Below, one piece after another: positions 34,133-45,838 of a stretch of DNA of 64,000 nucleotides (the stretch's first letter is position 1; each line of letters starts with the position of its first letter). Origin of the DNA: Calliphora vicina. Lineage: Eukaryota; Arthropoda; Insecta; Diptera; Calliphoridae. The DNA is taken from NCBI RefSeq assembly GCF_958450345.1, contig NC_088781.1, forward strand, positions 124,136,431 to 124,200,430. Reading direction: 5' to 3'. The notes below the pieces were generated by a model. The model ran no database searches. It had not been told where the DNA came from and was given only the letters and a program-made list of their open reading frames with translations. A program made the translations under genes and the position numbers.

Positions 34133-34840
34133 TAGAAGGGGGACCATGCGCCACTTTTTTTTGAAGAGTTCTCAAATTAAAACCACAACACATATTCTTA
34201 TTTTTTTCTTGTTTCGGATACCTAGATTTGTTGGCTTTAGTTTTGATCATTTCAATCTTACCTATATCGTCTTAATATACATATTTTCTTAACATTTGTA
34301 GACTGACCAAAAATGTAGATGGGGCAGATTTGTCATTTGTAAAATAAGACAAACAAATATATAAACGTATTTTACTGTTTTATACCTTAATTCACAAACA
34401 AAACAAAGTATAATAAACCAGATATTTATTGTTTATTTCACATAAATTAGCAAAAAAAAAATTAAACAAATTGTTACAGATTTTTTCTATATTTTAACAA
34501 CATTTTGCTCTACATCACAGGGATTCCTTGAATCTGGGGTATGTGCCCCAGGAGGAGTTTTGAGGTTTAATATAAAGTCTTTTCATACTTCAAATTAAAT
34601 GACCGAAAAGAGTTAGCAAAAAAAAATCGGACACTGAAATATTTTCACAGCTTGTTGAAAAATTATTAATCGTGTCTGGCTCTCATTATATATAAAATTA
34701 AACTTTAAAACTTTCAGGGATGATAAATAATCGATAAGCGAATACATAACTTGATAATGTAACAAAATCGATTACTCGGTTTTTAAGTTATTCGGTGTTG
34801 GCAGATGTGCCCCTATGGTGAATGATCCCCCTTCTACCCT
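34131..34840. mobile_element. ~710 bp inverted-end element inside the GGGCGTGGCAC repeat
   Basis: The left end is GGTTAGAAGGGGGACCATGC and the right end, reversed, is GGGTAGAAGGGGGATCATTC. The host reads CATACAAAG before and TAAATAGTTAC after. A paralogous unit at 33625-33640 reads AAAAAGTAAATAGTTATTA without interruption, so it supplies the empty site. The interior holds GGGGCA motifs but no transposase. The minus-strand frame at 34068-34250 spans a junction and is not a gene. Confidence 0.7.
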
Positions 34841-35008
34841 AAATAGTTACTTTCCAATATCTCCAGAACTATAATTGTCAAAGTCTTCAAATTTTATATG
34901 AATCAATTTCGTATCACTGCATGAAATCTAACCAAAAAAATGGGAGGGATCCGATACAAAGTAAAAATTTATTTCTAAATATCTTGAGAACTATAATTCT
35001 GTTGAAAT
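34841..35008 (+). repeat. GGGCGTGGCAC-type repeat, continuation
   Basis: TAAATAGTTACTTTCCAATATCTCCAG-like sequence followed by CTATAATTGTCAAAGTCTTC and CACTGCATGAAATCTAACC matches the unit at 33710-33820. Confidence 0.65.
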
Positions 35009-35220
35009 TAATCCAGAATAAATCTCTTAAAAATGTTAGTATCGACGTATAATTCAATAAAAATATGTTTTTGATATAAGTCACACGACTTGATGACAAT
35101 CGTTCCATAATTGGTCATTGCTCCCATATAAGACCCTAAGGCCCATATAAAATCACTCACGAAAATAAATTTTAAAAGCAAAATATTTTTTATCATTTAC
35201 TCACAGTAGTAGTTTTTTCT
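35009..35220 (+). repeat. Family A repeat, 3' end fragment
   Basis: ATAAATCTCTTAAAAATGTT, CGTTCCATAATTGGTCATTG, CTCCCATATAAGACC and AAATCACTCACGAAAATAAA follow in the order of the end of family A. The terminal GACCGACCAT block is eroded. The minus-strand frames at 34914-35196 are repeat by-products. Confidence 0.75.
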
Positions 35221-35371
35221 ATATTTTTGTATAGAGTAGAACTTCAAATACACACAAACTATTACCGAGAAGTCGGATTTTTTTTATTAATATAACCTTA
35301 TAAATGTAGATATATTTCTACTTAAAAATAAGTAATCAAAAAAATGCATATTTTATTAAAATTAAATTCAC

Positions 35372-35782
35372 TCATTTGAGGAGTTATATTTTTCCCGTCA
35401 GAAAATAAAACTCACTTTAGGAGTTTTATTTTTCCGTCAGAAAATAAAAAACTTTTTATGTCAATTGACACTTAAAGCTTGCCTTTGGTCAGATCATTAC
35501 AATTTGCATTGCAATTGAAAAAATTGTCATTAAAATAAAATTAAGTGGGATTTTAATTTGTTATTGTTTCATTCCTATTATCAAACTGTTGTTGTTTTTT
35601 TTCTTAAACATATAAATTACTACAAATATTGTATCAGATAGATAAAGAAAGATACTGAAAAAAGTAGAAAATTAACAAAAAGAGTTTTATTTTCTGACGG
35701 AAAAAATAAAACTCCCCAAATGAGCTTATTTTCTGATGGATAAAATAAAACTTCACAAATGAGTTTTTTTTATGACGGCTAT
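35372..35782. repeat. Foldback-like repeat, left part
   Basis: Two CGTCAGAAAATAAAAC-type units at about 35395-35460 face two or three reversed units (GAGTTTTATTTTCTGACGG) at about 35687-35780, separated by ~220 bp. The inverted arms are themselves tandem ~45-bp units, the layout of foldback elements. The block from about 35595 to 35770 recurs at 37692-37880. Confidence 0.65.
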
Positions 35783-35786
35783 TTAA

Positions 35787-37644
35787 CACTTAATAGCCTG
35801 ATTTTTTTTTTGAGTTGAAAAAAATTAATGTTATAAAATTCGCATTTCTGAACAACTTTTGTTCTACGACTTTGTTCATAGGTGTTTTTTACCTGAGCTA
35901 AGTAAGAAAAACCTGGTTGGTTCTTTGCGGAACCTCTAGGCATCCGGAGATAACAAATTTTAAAGGTGTAATTTCTATCAGAGAATTTTTTTTTTAACAA
36001 AAATCAACATATTTTATTCATGTTTCAAAAAAGTTACAAAAACAATAAAGAATTAATAACATTAATTTTTAGTTTTTGTGAAACTCGTCAAAACGTCGAA
36101 AAACACAAATGTTTACCATATTTTTGGCATCGAACTTTTGTTCGGGATGTACATTTCGAATTTTTGCATCGCGGTTACCATTCCTTGACATATTCTGGTA
36201 AATGGCCAACTTTATCAAGGCGAATGTCACGCGGCGGCATCGGAGCAGACATTGGGCGATGACGTTTCTCAACAATTTCAACTTCGAGACCTTTCTTTGT
36301 GACTTTATGCGGATATGACTACTGCAGAGTAACGAATCTAAAAGGTCAATACCTCCCATGTATTTATTATGTTCCTGAAGTATGTTTGGACATGGAATGC
36401 ATTCCATTACCTTTTTCTTTTTATTATATCGCTCAATGGTTGGTGCATTCTCAGGCGTTTGACTATCGGCCAAAATATATGGCTTCATTCCAACCATTGT
36501 TTTTGCCATATTTACAATCTTATTGTCATTCCATTAAACTGTTGTGACGTCGATTTCATGAAACATTCCCACGTATTCTTCGCAATCACCTCTATTGGCG
36601 AATTTCTGTGGTAATTTGCATAATGGAAGTCGTGGGCGGCGATCTGTTTCAAGCGAATAGTTGCCTTGTGTAAGCAAATATACCATCAAGGGAATCGATG
36701 TGTAGTAATTATGGAGTGATTTATGAATCGAGGAACACAGCGATGCAATCGCACCACAACTTTCGCAGATGCACCCAAATTCGGTTAATTTTCCTCACGA
36801 TGGTCGTCGTCGCCGGAATAAATTTCAAACGAATAGCAAAATCCAGAATCATCGCACATAAGAAACAATTTGCCAACCCATGGGTTCAGTATATTGTTTC
36901 ATATAGTGTTTAATCTATGTCTCACAATTTTGTTCATCAACACACAATCTTGCTCGCTTTGCTACTTTTTGAAATTAATCGTTCAATGCGGCAATTATCG
37001 GACGCATTTTGTACAGACGATAGTAGCCTGGATCGTATAGCTGCATCAATATCGAAATCTGGGTCATAATCACTGTCGTCAGAAGAAAAATCACAACCAT
37101 TTTCACGTTCCGACCACGCAACCGAATTAACAAACTCGCAAAGCTCTTCTTCTGTTCTAAAATCACGAATTTTAATCGACATTTCTAATCAACAAACTGA
37201 AAAAAAGTTACAAAAACTTTGATATATAATTTTATAATTGGTAAATTTCGAAGTCCCGGTGCCTGACGGTTCCGTAAGGGACCAACCAAAAATTTTAAAA
37301 AATCAACTAAAATAAAAATTATTATTTTAAACACTCACAATAGCTTCTAGTCACTATAACGATCTCGGAAATATTTTTTTAAGCTTAAATTTTTACGTAT
37401 TTAACACCAAATTATTTTTCTGAAAGTACGCAATTTCGCAAAAGTTGTTTTTTTCGAGGTTCCGACACCTTACTGAACATACGTGAGTCAAATAAAGTCG
37501 GTTTCAAGTGGCAATCGGCGCAAACTGTGGCGCTCGTATCAAGAAATATCCTTAAAGTCTCAGTGGGAAGTTTAGACAAAAATCGTTGAACAAAATTTTA
37601 TTTTTTTTGGTTGGTTCCTGGCGGTACCAGTGGGATATTAAGGG
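35787..37644 (-). mobile_element. piggyBac element, 1858 bp, TTAA target duplication
   Basis: TTAA at 35783-35786 and 37645-37648 flanks ends CACTTAATAGCC and, reversed, CCCTTAATATCCC. Subterminal inverted repeats exist too: CTGGTTGGTTCTTTGCGGAA near 35912 mirrors the block at 37252-37292, with another related copy at 37604-37636. The element sits inside the foldback-like repeat. A full piggyBac is about 2.4 kb, so ~0.5 kb appears lost from the coding region. Confidence 0.88.
36069..37182 (-). pseudogene. piggyBac transposase, internally deleted
   Basis: The start at 37182 gives MSIKIRDFRTEEELCEFVNS followed by an acidic SSDDSDYDPDFD region, usual for piggyBac N-termini. After about 80 residues the frame breaks and a large part of the catalytic domain is missing. 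At about 36860-36550, in shifting frames, YSFEIYSGDDD, TQGNYSLETDRRPRLPLCKL and WNDNKIVNMAKTMVG appear. The frame 36509-36069 reads MECIPCPNILQEHNKYMGGI then DLLD and a RSKK-like stretch, all DDE_Tnp_1_7 signatures (CPxxIxxYNxYMGGVDLLD). At least one catalytic Asp region is deleted. It cannot be active. Confidence 0.88.
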
Positions 37645-37648
37645 TTAA

Positions 37649-37940
37649 AACTCTTTTTTAGAGTTTCATGCGAACTTTTATTTTTACTTTTTTTTTTCTT
37701 AAACATATAAATTACTACAAATATTATATCAGATAGACTCAATAAAGAAAGATATGAAAAAAATAGAAAATTAACAAAAAGAGTTTTATTTTCTGACGGA
37801 AAAAATAAAACTCCTGAAATTACTTTTATTTTATGACGGAAAAAATAAAACTCCACAATTGAGCTTATTTTCTGACGAGAAAAAAAATTTTTAATTTATT
37901 TTTTAAGAGTCTCAAGCGAAATTTTATTTTTACGTTGAGA
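37649..37940. repeat. Foldback-like repeat, right part
   Basis: Tandem GAGTTTTATTTTCTGACGG units with AAAAAATAAAACTCC spacers run from about 37780 to 37880. They are preceded by ACATATAAATTACTACAAAT, which also precedes the units at 35608-35770. The piggyBac element lies between the two blocks. Confidence 0.65.
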
Positions 37941-40245
37941 AATAACAGGTAACTGTGGAGTTGCGATAATTTTGTTTTTAATTTTTAATGTCTCCGTTGA
38001 CTCTAACATAGAGAGTTTAAATATTACCCATTATTTATCTACAAAAATCATTGAAAATATAATTAAGGCCCTTTACATTTTAGCTGATGAAATACTAATA
38101 CAGATATTTTGTATTCATGTCTCTCATTGTAATCTAGTAAGTTACACTAATTGAATAACAAATTTTATCTAACATGAATTTCTTAATTGCCAAATGATGT
38201 ATGAAGTACGTGTCGTTTTAAGGATGAACATAATAAGAGGCTGCTGCAATATGTAGGAGAAATACTAAAATTAATGCAGAGTAAAGTTTCAAATCAAATA
38301 GAATATGAGAAAAAATTATTTAAAATATTAAAACATGATATGTATCAGATCACTTGACATTATGACTCGAGTCTGCCAGTAGAGACTATAAGTAGAGGCA
38401 ATACTAGAGGCTACGAATTAACTATGAATTCACTCTGAGCTGAGAAATGCTATCATAATACTCTGATCTAAATTTTAACCAACCGTCTGTGCTATGATTG
38501 CATTAAGACTACGAAACAGATATGCATATATTCCTCCCTCTATAATGCTGAAACGAGTGCTTACGTTTTTTTCATCAAATATTTGATGAATGTTAGCGTA
38601 CCTTGAGCAACTCATGAATATTATATACAAACAGATGCCGAAACTCTTTAAAACAAGGTTACATTTGGAACAAAAGTAAGACTATGTAAGCAGGGATGCA
38701 AACTCACATTTAGTTAAACATGTAGCAGCAATAGAAAAATTTATTTAAAACACTTATACGTTTATATAAATAATCATAAGTTACCACATGTAGAAAACTT
38801 TACACACCTTAAGTAGTTTAGCCACTCAAACACAGGATTTTATATCCACATAGTTACAGTAATATATTCCTAGTTTAAAGCTCTTTTGAATACAAAAAAA
38901 TTATATGAGAAAATATTCATGTGAGTGGTTAGCAAGTGTAAGTGTTTGTATAAATGTTTTTATTTAAATATTACTTAAATAAATTTATATGCATAAGTAC
39001 GTCTGACATAGGTATCTACACAAACAGGTGATATATATGACTCTATAGTTATAGTTAATTTTGAGTGATCACATCACAGGAAATCTTCTACTGGTTTCAC
39101 AACTAGTTCCAAAACACATGAATATAGCCAGTAAAATACCTCTCCAGTTTTCTGTTGAGACCAATGATTTTTAATTAAATTTGTCTCTTTCTGAACATGT
39201 TCTACAGAAACGATACGAATCAAGTTCCCATTCCTTGGTTCTGGAAACGATTCTTTAATCAAGTTCTCTGCTGAATATTTTCAGCCTCGAAACTAGTTCT
39301 TCAATGTCTTTTATTCGAAATTGGCCTGAAACAGTGGCATAATGGACACATGCATTTTCTATGCATTCTCAACATTATTTTGTGCCGATATTACTATCAG
39401 AGTAACAATCAGATATTTAACTCAACAGTTTTAGAGAAATAAAATAAAGCTATTTTCAACACAAATTTTATTCATATTTCTGCTTAAACATTACTGAGTT
39501 AGATCAAAATTTATGATATATAGAGAATCCAATAAGTATTGAACAAAAGAACTCTTAGTGAAAAGTTTTTGAACATGTTTTATTTCTTTAAATTTTCCCA
39601 CTTCCTTCATATTTTATTTTAAAACTTTAATACAAAAGTACAGACACTTGCCAAGAAACAACTGCATCTATTCTTCAGGCTGTCTATATTCTTTAGTGTT
39701 GCATTGATGCCTGCCAATAAACAAATTTGTTAAATAAGTTTTTCCTGCCCAAAAGAAATATAAAATATTTACCAACTTTTCAAAATATACAAAAAAAAAA
39801 ACCCCAGGACTTGTGCAAGGATAAGTTTATTTGTTTGTATATACATACGGTTTACGATTTGTTTATAGTTGTTTATATTTTAACAAGAGTAGTGACTTTT
39901 GAACAAAGAATTTGTGCAAACTTTATTGTCACCACATGTATAATAGCCAAGGAGTTGGAAACAGAACTAAGGCGTTAAGAGATAATAAAAAAAGAAACAT
40001 GTCACAACAATAAAGTGATAGAAATGTAATCAGCAAATGCTCTTTTATACCTAAATATAGAATATATGTAGATGCACTTGCAAATACAAGAAATCAAAAC
40101 ACTGCATATATCAAAGACGCCCAGAAACAGGACAATGACTTGCTTTGCAGGTAAGTGGTAGTAAAATGAAAATATCTAATTGATTTTTATTTTTCTGTAC
40201 TTTTTTTCATTTCTTGTAGATTAATTTTAATAAATGTACTATTGT
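37941..40245. other. No gene seen
   Basis: Moderately AT-rich and without recognisable repeats. The frames at 37972-38154, 39074-39262 and 39727-39978 show no motif. It may be unique host sequence bordering the satellite. Confidence 0.5.
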
Positions 40246-43200
40246 TCTAGTCATAGTCTAGTCATAGTCTAGTCATAGTCTAGTCATAGTCTAGTCATAG
40301 TCTAGTCATAGTCTAGTCATAGTCTAGTCATAGTCTAGTCATAGTCTAGTCATAGTCTAGTCATAGTCTAGTCATAGTCTAGTCATAGTCTAGTCATAGT
40401 CTAGTCATAGTCTAGTCATAGTCTAGTCATAGTCTAGTCATAGTCTAGTCATAGTCTAGTCATAGTCTAGTCATAGTCTAGTCATAGTCTAGTCATAGTC
40501 TAGTCATAGTCTAGTCATAGTCTAGTCATAGTCTAGTCATAGTCTAGTCATAGTCTAGTCATAGTCTAGTCATAGTCTAGTCATAGTCTAGTCATAGTCT
40601 AGTCATAGTCTAGTCATAGTCTAGTCATAGTCTAGTCATAGTCTAGTCATAGTCTAGTCATAGTCTAGTCATAGTCTAGTCATAGTCTAGTCATAGTCTA
40701 GTCATAGTCTAGTCATAGTCTAGTCATAGTCTAGTCATAGTCTAGTCATAGTCTAGTCATAGTCTAGTCATAGTCTAGTCATAGTCTAGTCATAGTCTAG
40801 TCATAGTCTAGTCATAGTCTAGTCATAGTCTAGTCATAGTCTAGTCATAGTCTAGTCATAGTCTAGTCATAGTCTAGTCATAGTCTAGTCATAGTCTAGT
40901 CATAGTCTAGTCATAGTCTAGTCATAGTCTAGTCATAGTCTAGTCATAGTCTAGTCATAGTCTAGTCATAGTCTAGTCATAGTCTAGTCATAGTCTAGTC
41001 ATAGTCTAGTCATAGTCTAGTCATAGTCTAGTCATAGTCTAGTCATAGTCTAGTCATAGTCTAGTCATAGTCTAGTCATAGTCTAGTCATAGTCTAGTCA
41101 TAGTCTAGTCATAGTCTAGTCATAGTCTAGTCATAGTCTAGTCATAGTCTAGTCATAGTCTAGTCATAGTCTAGTCATAGTCTAGTCATAGTCTAGTCAT
41201 AGTCTAGTCATAGTCTAGTCATAGTCTAGTCATAGTCTAGTCATAGTCTAGTCATAGTCTAGTCATAGTCTAGTCATAGTCTAGTCATAGTCTAGTCATA
41301 GTCTAGTCATAGTCTAGTCATAGTCTAGTCATAGTCTAGTCATAGTCTAGTCATAGTCTAGTCATAGTCTAGTCATAGTCTAGTCATAGTCTAGTCATAG
41401 TCTAGTCATAGTCTAGTCATAGTCTAGTCATAGTCTAGTCATAGTCTAGTCATAGTCTAGTCATAGTCTAGTCATAGTCTAGTCATAGTCTAGTCATAGT
41501 CTAGTCATAGTCTAGTCATAGTCTAGTCATAGTCTAGTCATAGTCTAGTCATAGTCTAGTCATAGTCTAGTCATAGTCTAGTCATAGTCTAGTCATAGTC
41601 TAGTCATAGTCTAGTCATAGTCTAGTCATAGTCTAGTCATAGTCTAGTCATAGTCTAGTCATAGTCTAGTCATAGTCTAGTCATAGTCTAGTCATAGTCT
41701 AGTCATAGTCTAGTCATAGTCTAGTCATAGTCTAGTCATAGTCTAGTCATAGTCTAGTCATAGTCTAGTCATAGTCTAGTCATAGTCTAGTCATAGTCTA
41801 GTCATAGTCTAGTCATAGTCTAGTCATAGTCTAGTCATAGTCTAGTCATAGTCTAGTCATAGTCTAGTCATAGTCTAGTCATAGTCTAGTCATAGTCTAG
41901 TCATAGTCTAGTCATAGTCTAGTCATAGTCTAGTCATAGTCTAGTCATAGTCTAGTCATAGTCTAGTCATAGTCTAGTCATAGTCTAGTCATAGTCTAGT
42001 CATAGTCTAGTCATAGTCTAGTCATAGTCTAGTCATAGTCTAGTCATAGTCTAGTCATAGTCTAGTCATAGTCTAGTCATAGTCTAGTCATAGTCTAGTC
42101 ATAGTCTAGTCATAGTCTAGTCATAGTCTAGTCATAGTCTAGTCATAGTCTAGTCATAGTCTAGTCATAGTCTAGTCATAGTCTAGTCATAGTCTAGTCA
42201 TAGTCTAGTCATAGTCTAGTCATAGTCTAGTCATAGTCTAGTCATAGTCTAGTCATAGTCTAGTCATAGTCTAGTCATAGTCTAGTCATAGTCTAGTCAT
42301 AGTCTAGTCATAGTCTAGTCATAGTCTAGTCATAGTCTAGTCATAGTCTAGTCATAGTCTAGTCATAGTCTAGTCATAGTCTAGTCATAGTCTAGTCATA
42401 GTCTAGTCATAGTCTAGTCATAGTCTAGTCATAGTCTAGTCATAGTCTAGTCATAGTCTAGTCATAGTCTAGTCATAGTCTAGTCATAGTCTAGTCATAG
42501 TCTAGTCATAGTCTAGTCATAGTCTAGTCATAGTCTAGTCATAGTCTAGTCATAGTCTAGTCATAGTCTAGTCATAGTCTAGTCATAGTCTAGTCATAGT
42601 CTAGTCATAGTCTAGTCATAGTCTAGTCATAGTCTAGTCATAGTCTAGTCATAGTCTAGTCATAGTCTAGTCATAGTCTAGTCATAGTCTAGTCATAGTC
42701 TAGTCATAGTCTAGTCATAGTCTAGTCATAGTCTAGTCATAGTCTAGTCATAGTCTAGTCATAGTCTAGTCATAGTCTAGTCATAGTCTAGTCATAGTCT
42801 AGTCATAGTCTAGTCATAGTCTAGTCATAGTCTAGTCATAGTCTAGTCATAGTCTAGTCATAGTCTAGTCATAGTCTAGTCATAGTCTAGTCATAGTCTA
42901 GTCATAGTCTAGTCATAGTCTAGTCATAGTCTAGTCATAGTCTAGTCATAGTCTAGTCATAGTCTAGTCATAGTCTAGTCATAGTCTAGTCATAGTCTAG
43001 TCATAGTCTAGTCATAGTCTAGTCATAGTCTAGTCATAGTCTAGTCATAGTCTAGTCATAGTCTAGTCATAGTCTAGTCATAGTCTAGTCATAGTCTAGT
43101 CATAGTCTAGTCATAGTCTAGTCATAGTCTAGTCATAGTCTAGTCATAGTCTAGTCATAGTCTAGTCATAGTCTAGTCATAGTCTAGTCATAGTCTAGTC

Positions 43201-44362
43201 ATAGTCTAGTCATAGTCTAGTCATAGTCTAGTCATAGTCTAGTCATAGTCTAGTCATAGTCTAGTCATAGTCTAGTCATAGTCTAGTCATAGTCTAGTCA
43301 TAGTCTAGTCATAGTCTAGTCATAGTCTAGTCATAGTCTAGTCATAGTCTAGTCATAGTCTAGTCATAGTCTAGTCATAGTCTAGTCATAGTCTAGTCAT
43401 AGTCTAGTCATAGTCTAGTCATAGTCTAGTCATAGTCTAGTCATAGTCTAGTCATAGTCTAGTCATAGTCTAGTCATAGTCTAGTCATAGTCTAGTCATA
43501 GTCTAGTCATAGTCTAGTCATAGTCTAGTCATAGTCTAGTCATAGTCTAGTCATAGTCTAGTCATAGTCTAGTCATAGTCTAGTCATAGTCTAGTCATAG
43601 TCTAGTCATAGTCTAGTCATAGTCTAGTCATAGTCTAGTCATAGTCTAGTCATAGTCTAGTCATAGTCTAGTCATAGTCTAGTCATAGTCTAGTCATAGT
43701 CTAGTCATAGTCTAGTCATAGTCTAGTCATAGTCTAGTCATAGTCTAGTCATAGTCTAGTCATAGTCTAGTCATAGTCTAGTCTAGTCATAGTCTAGTCA
43801 TAGTCTAGTCATAGTCTAGTCATAGTCTAGTCATAGTCTAGTCATAGTCTAGTCTAGTCATAGTCTAGTCATAGTCTAGTCATAGTCTAGTCATAGTCTA
43901 GTCATAGTCTAGTCATAGTCTAGTCATAGTCTAGTCTAGTCATAGTCTAGTCATAGTCTAGTCATAGTCTAGTCATAGTCTAGTCATAGTCTAGTCATAG
44001 TCTAGTCTAGTCATAGTCTAGTCATAGTCTAGTCATAGTCTAGTCATAGTCTAGTCATAGTCTAGTCATAGTCTAGTCTAGTCATAGTCTAGTCATAGTC
44101 TAGTCATAGTCTAGTCATAGTCTAGTCATAGTCTAGTCATAGTCTAGTCATAGTCTAGTCATAGTCTAGTCATAGTCTAGTCATAGTCTAGTCATAGTCT
44201 AGTCATAGTCTAGTCATAGTCTAGTCATAGTCTAGTCATAGTCTAGTCATAGTCTAGTCATAGTCTAGTCATAGTCTAGTCATAGTCTAGTCATAGTCTA
44301 GTCATAGTCTAGTCATAGTCTAGTCATAGTCTAGTCATAGTCTAGTCATAGTCTAGTCATAG
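40246..44362 (+). repeat. 11-bp satellite, unit TCTAGTCATAG, 372 full units
   Basis: The array is 4117 bp. From 40246 to 43776 it is 321 consecutive 11-bp units in one phase without an indel. Five truncated 5-bp units (TCTAG) then occur at 43777, 43848, 43930, 44001 and 44072, followed by 26 full units. Apart from these truncations I see no divergent unit. TAG stops occur in every frame, so nothing codes. Such homogeneity implies very recent expansion, or partly an assembly effect. Confidence 0.97.
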
Positions 44363-45830
44363 CCTAACTAAATAAATCCTCACGCGAACACCACATGCAG
44401 TCACACTTAATTAATAAAAACAAAAAAAAGAACTCCCTGAAAAGGGGAACATTTAATTGCTGTATTATATAGAGTGAAAAACAATATTGAAAAACTTTTT
44501 TTTAACGCGGGCAATTTTACATTGTTCTCTCCACTTCAGTTTCAATTAAACAGTTCTAGATAAATGAAAATAGGTGGATTTAATTTTTATCGAATTTATT
44601 GGACCATTTAAAAGTTTGAGAGTTTGTTTTTGTAAGTGTTAGATTTTATTTATTCATAGTGCAAAAATAAAAACTATTTAATGAAAGCAAAACAACATTT
44701 TTTCTGTTTTAGTTTTTCTAGTAATTTCAGTGCAATATAAAAAATTGTGCTTCGAAGCGTATGAACAATATTATTTTCTGCTAAAGTTTATAACAAGTTA
44801 TTCTAGTTTCTGTGGAAAATTATTTGATATTGAAAATGCATTTAATGGTGGTTATAAATGATAATTTTTAAATAATTAAATTTATTTGCTGGAATTTTTA
44901 ATATATTTCGATAGTAAAGCATTTTTTTCATTTAAATTATGTTGGTAATCAACAATTTAACTAGAGCTGTTTAAAAATAATTACTATATTAAACTAAATG
45001 AAAAGCAAATTAGAAGTACTGTTAATAAATGATACTGAAAACAAACTAAATTGAGATTTCATTTGACTTCGTTCTTGCTATTTCATTTCTAAATTATTTA
45101 ATTTAAAAATATACTGAAAAGGAAATGTAAAATTTAACAATATTTGCTTAAATTTTTTACTAAATTTGTTATTAAATGGGATTTATAATCATTCATATAT
45201 GACTATATATACTCTGCTTACAAATCTGCAGTAAAAATAGTGACACAACCAAAAAGTTTCTCCTCTTCCGGTTTTATTTTTTACATTTTTTTGTTCACAA
45301 CATGTTTGAAAACTATTTTTATAGCAGACAATTGTTAAGTTGTGAAAATAAAGAAATCTTTTGAAAATATATTACATACCAAAACATTAGAGAATTACAA
45401 AATTTTATAGTTTTCAATAAAAATCTGTATTTCTTTTCAGCAAACACATACTGGTAGACATAAAAACTTTTACAGATTTATGAAAGTAAGTTAGAGTGAC
45501 TCATTTCTCATAAACTTGGGATAAATTTGTATCTGTTTACTAGTTTATCTTTAATATATTTTACACAAACATTTCGTTTGCAATTACGTTTATAGCAGAA
45601 CAGCTCATTTGAGGCTGCTCCTAGTGAAAAATTCATGGAAATTGCATATGTGTGAAAACCACACACTAGGGTAAGCTACACTACTTTTGAAGGATCTCGA
45701 AATAAAAAATATTTTTGAATAAATTACTGCATTTTCTGTGCTAAATTGATACGTCCGGAAATGTCAAGGCATTCCATGAATATCGCTCAACAAACTATTT
45801 TAAAAATGTTAAAAAAATTATTAATTTTGA
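44363..45830. other. No gene seen
   Basis: AT-rich spacer between the two satellites. No coding or terminal-repeat structure seen. Confidence 0.5.
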
Positions 45831-45838
45831 GATTTTAG

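Noticed and set aside
36020..36614. Plus-strand frames over the piggyBac element
   Set aside because: Antisense shadows of the piggyBac transposase.
40246..44362. CRISPR-like or telomere-like array
   Set aside because: There are no spacers, and the unit is neither TTAGG nor a bacterial repeat. It is a simple 11-bp satellite in a eukaryotic background.
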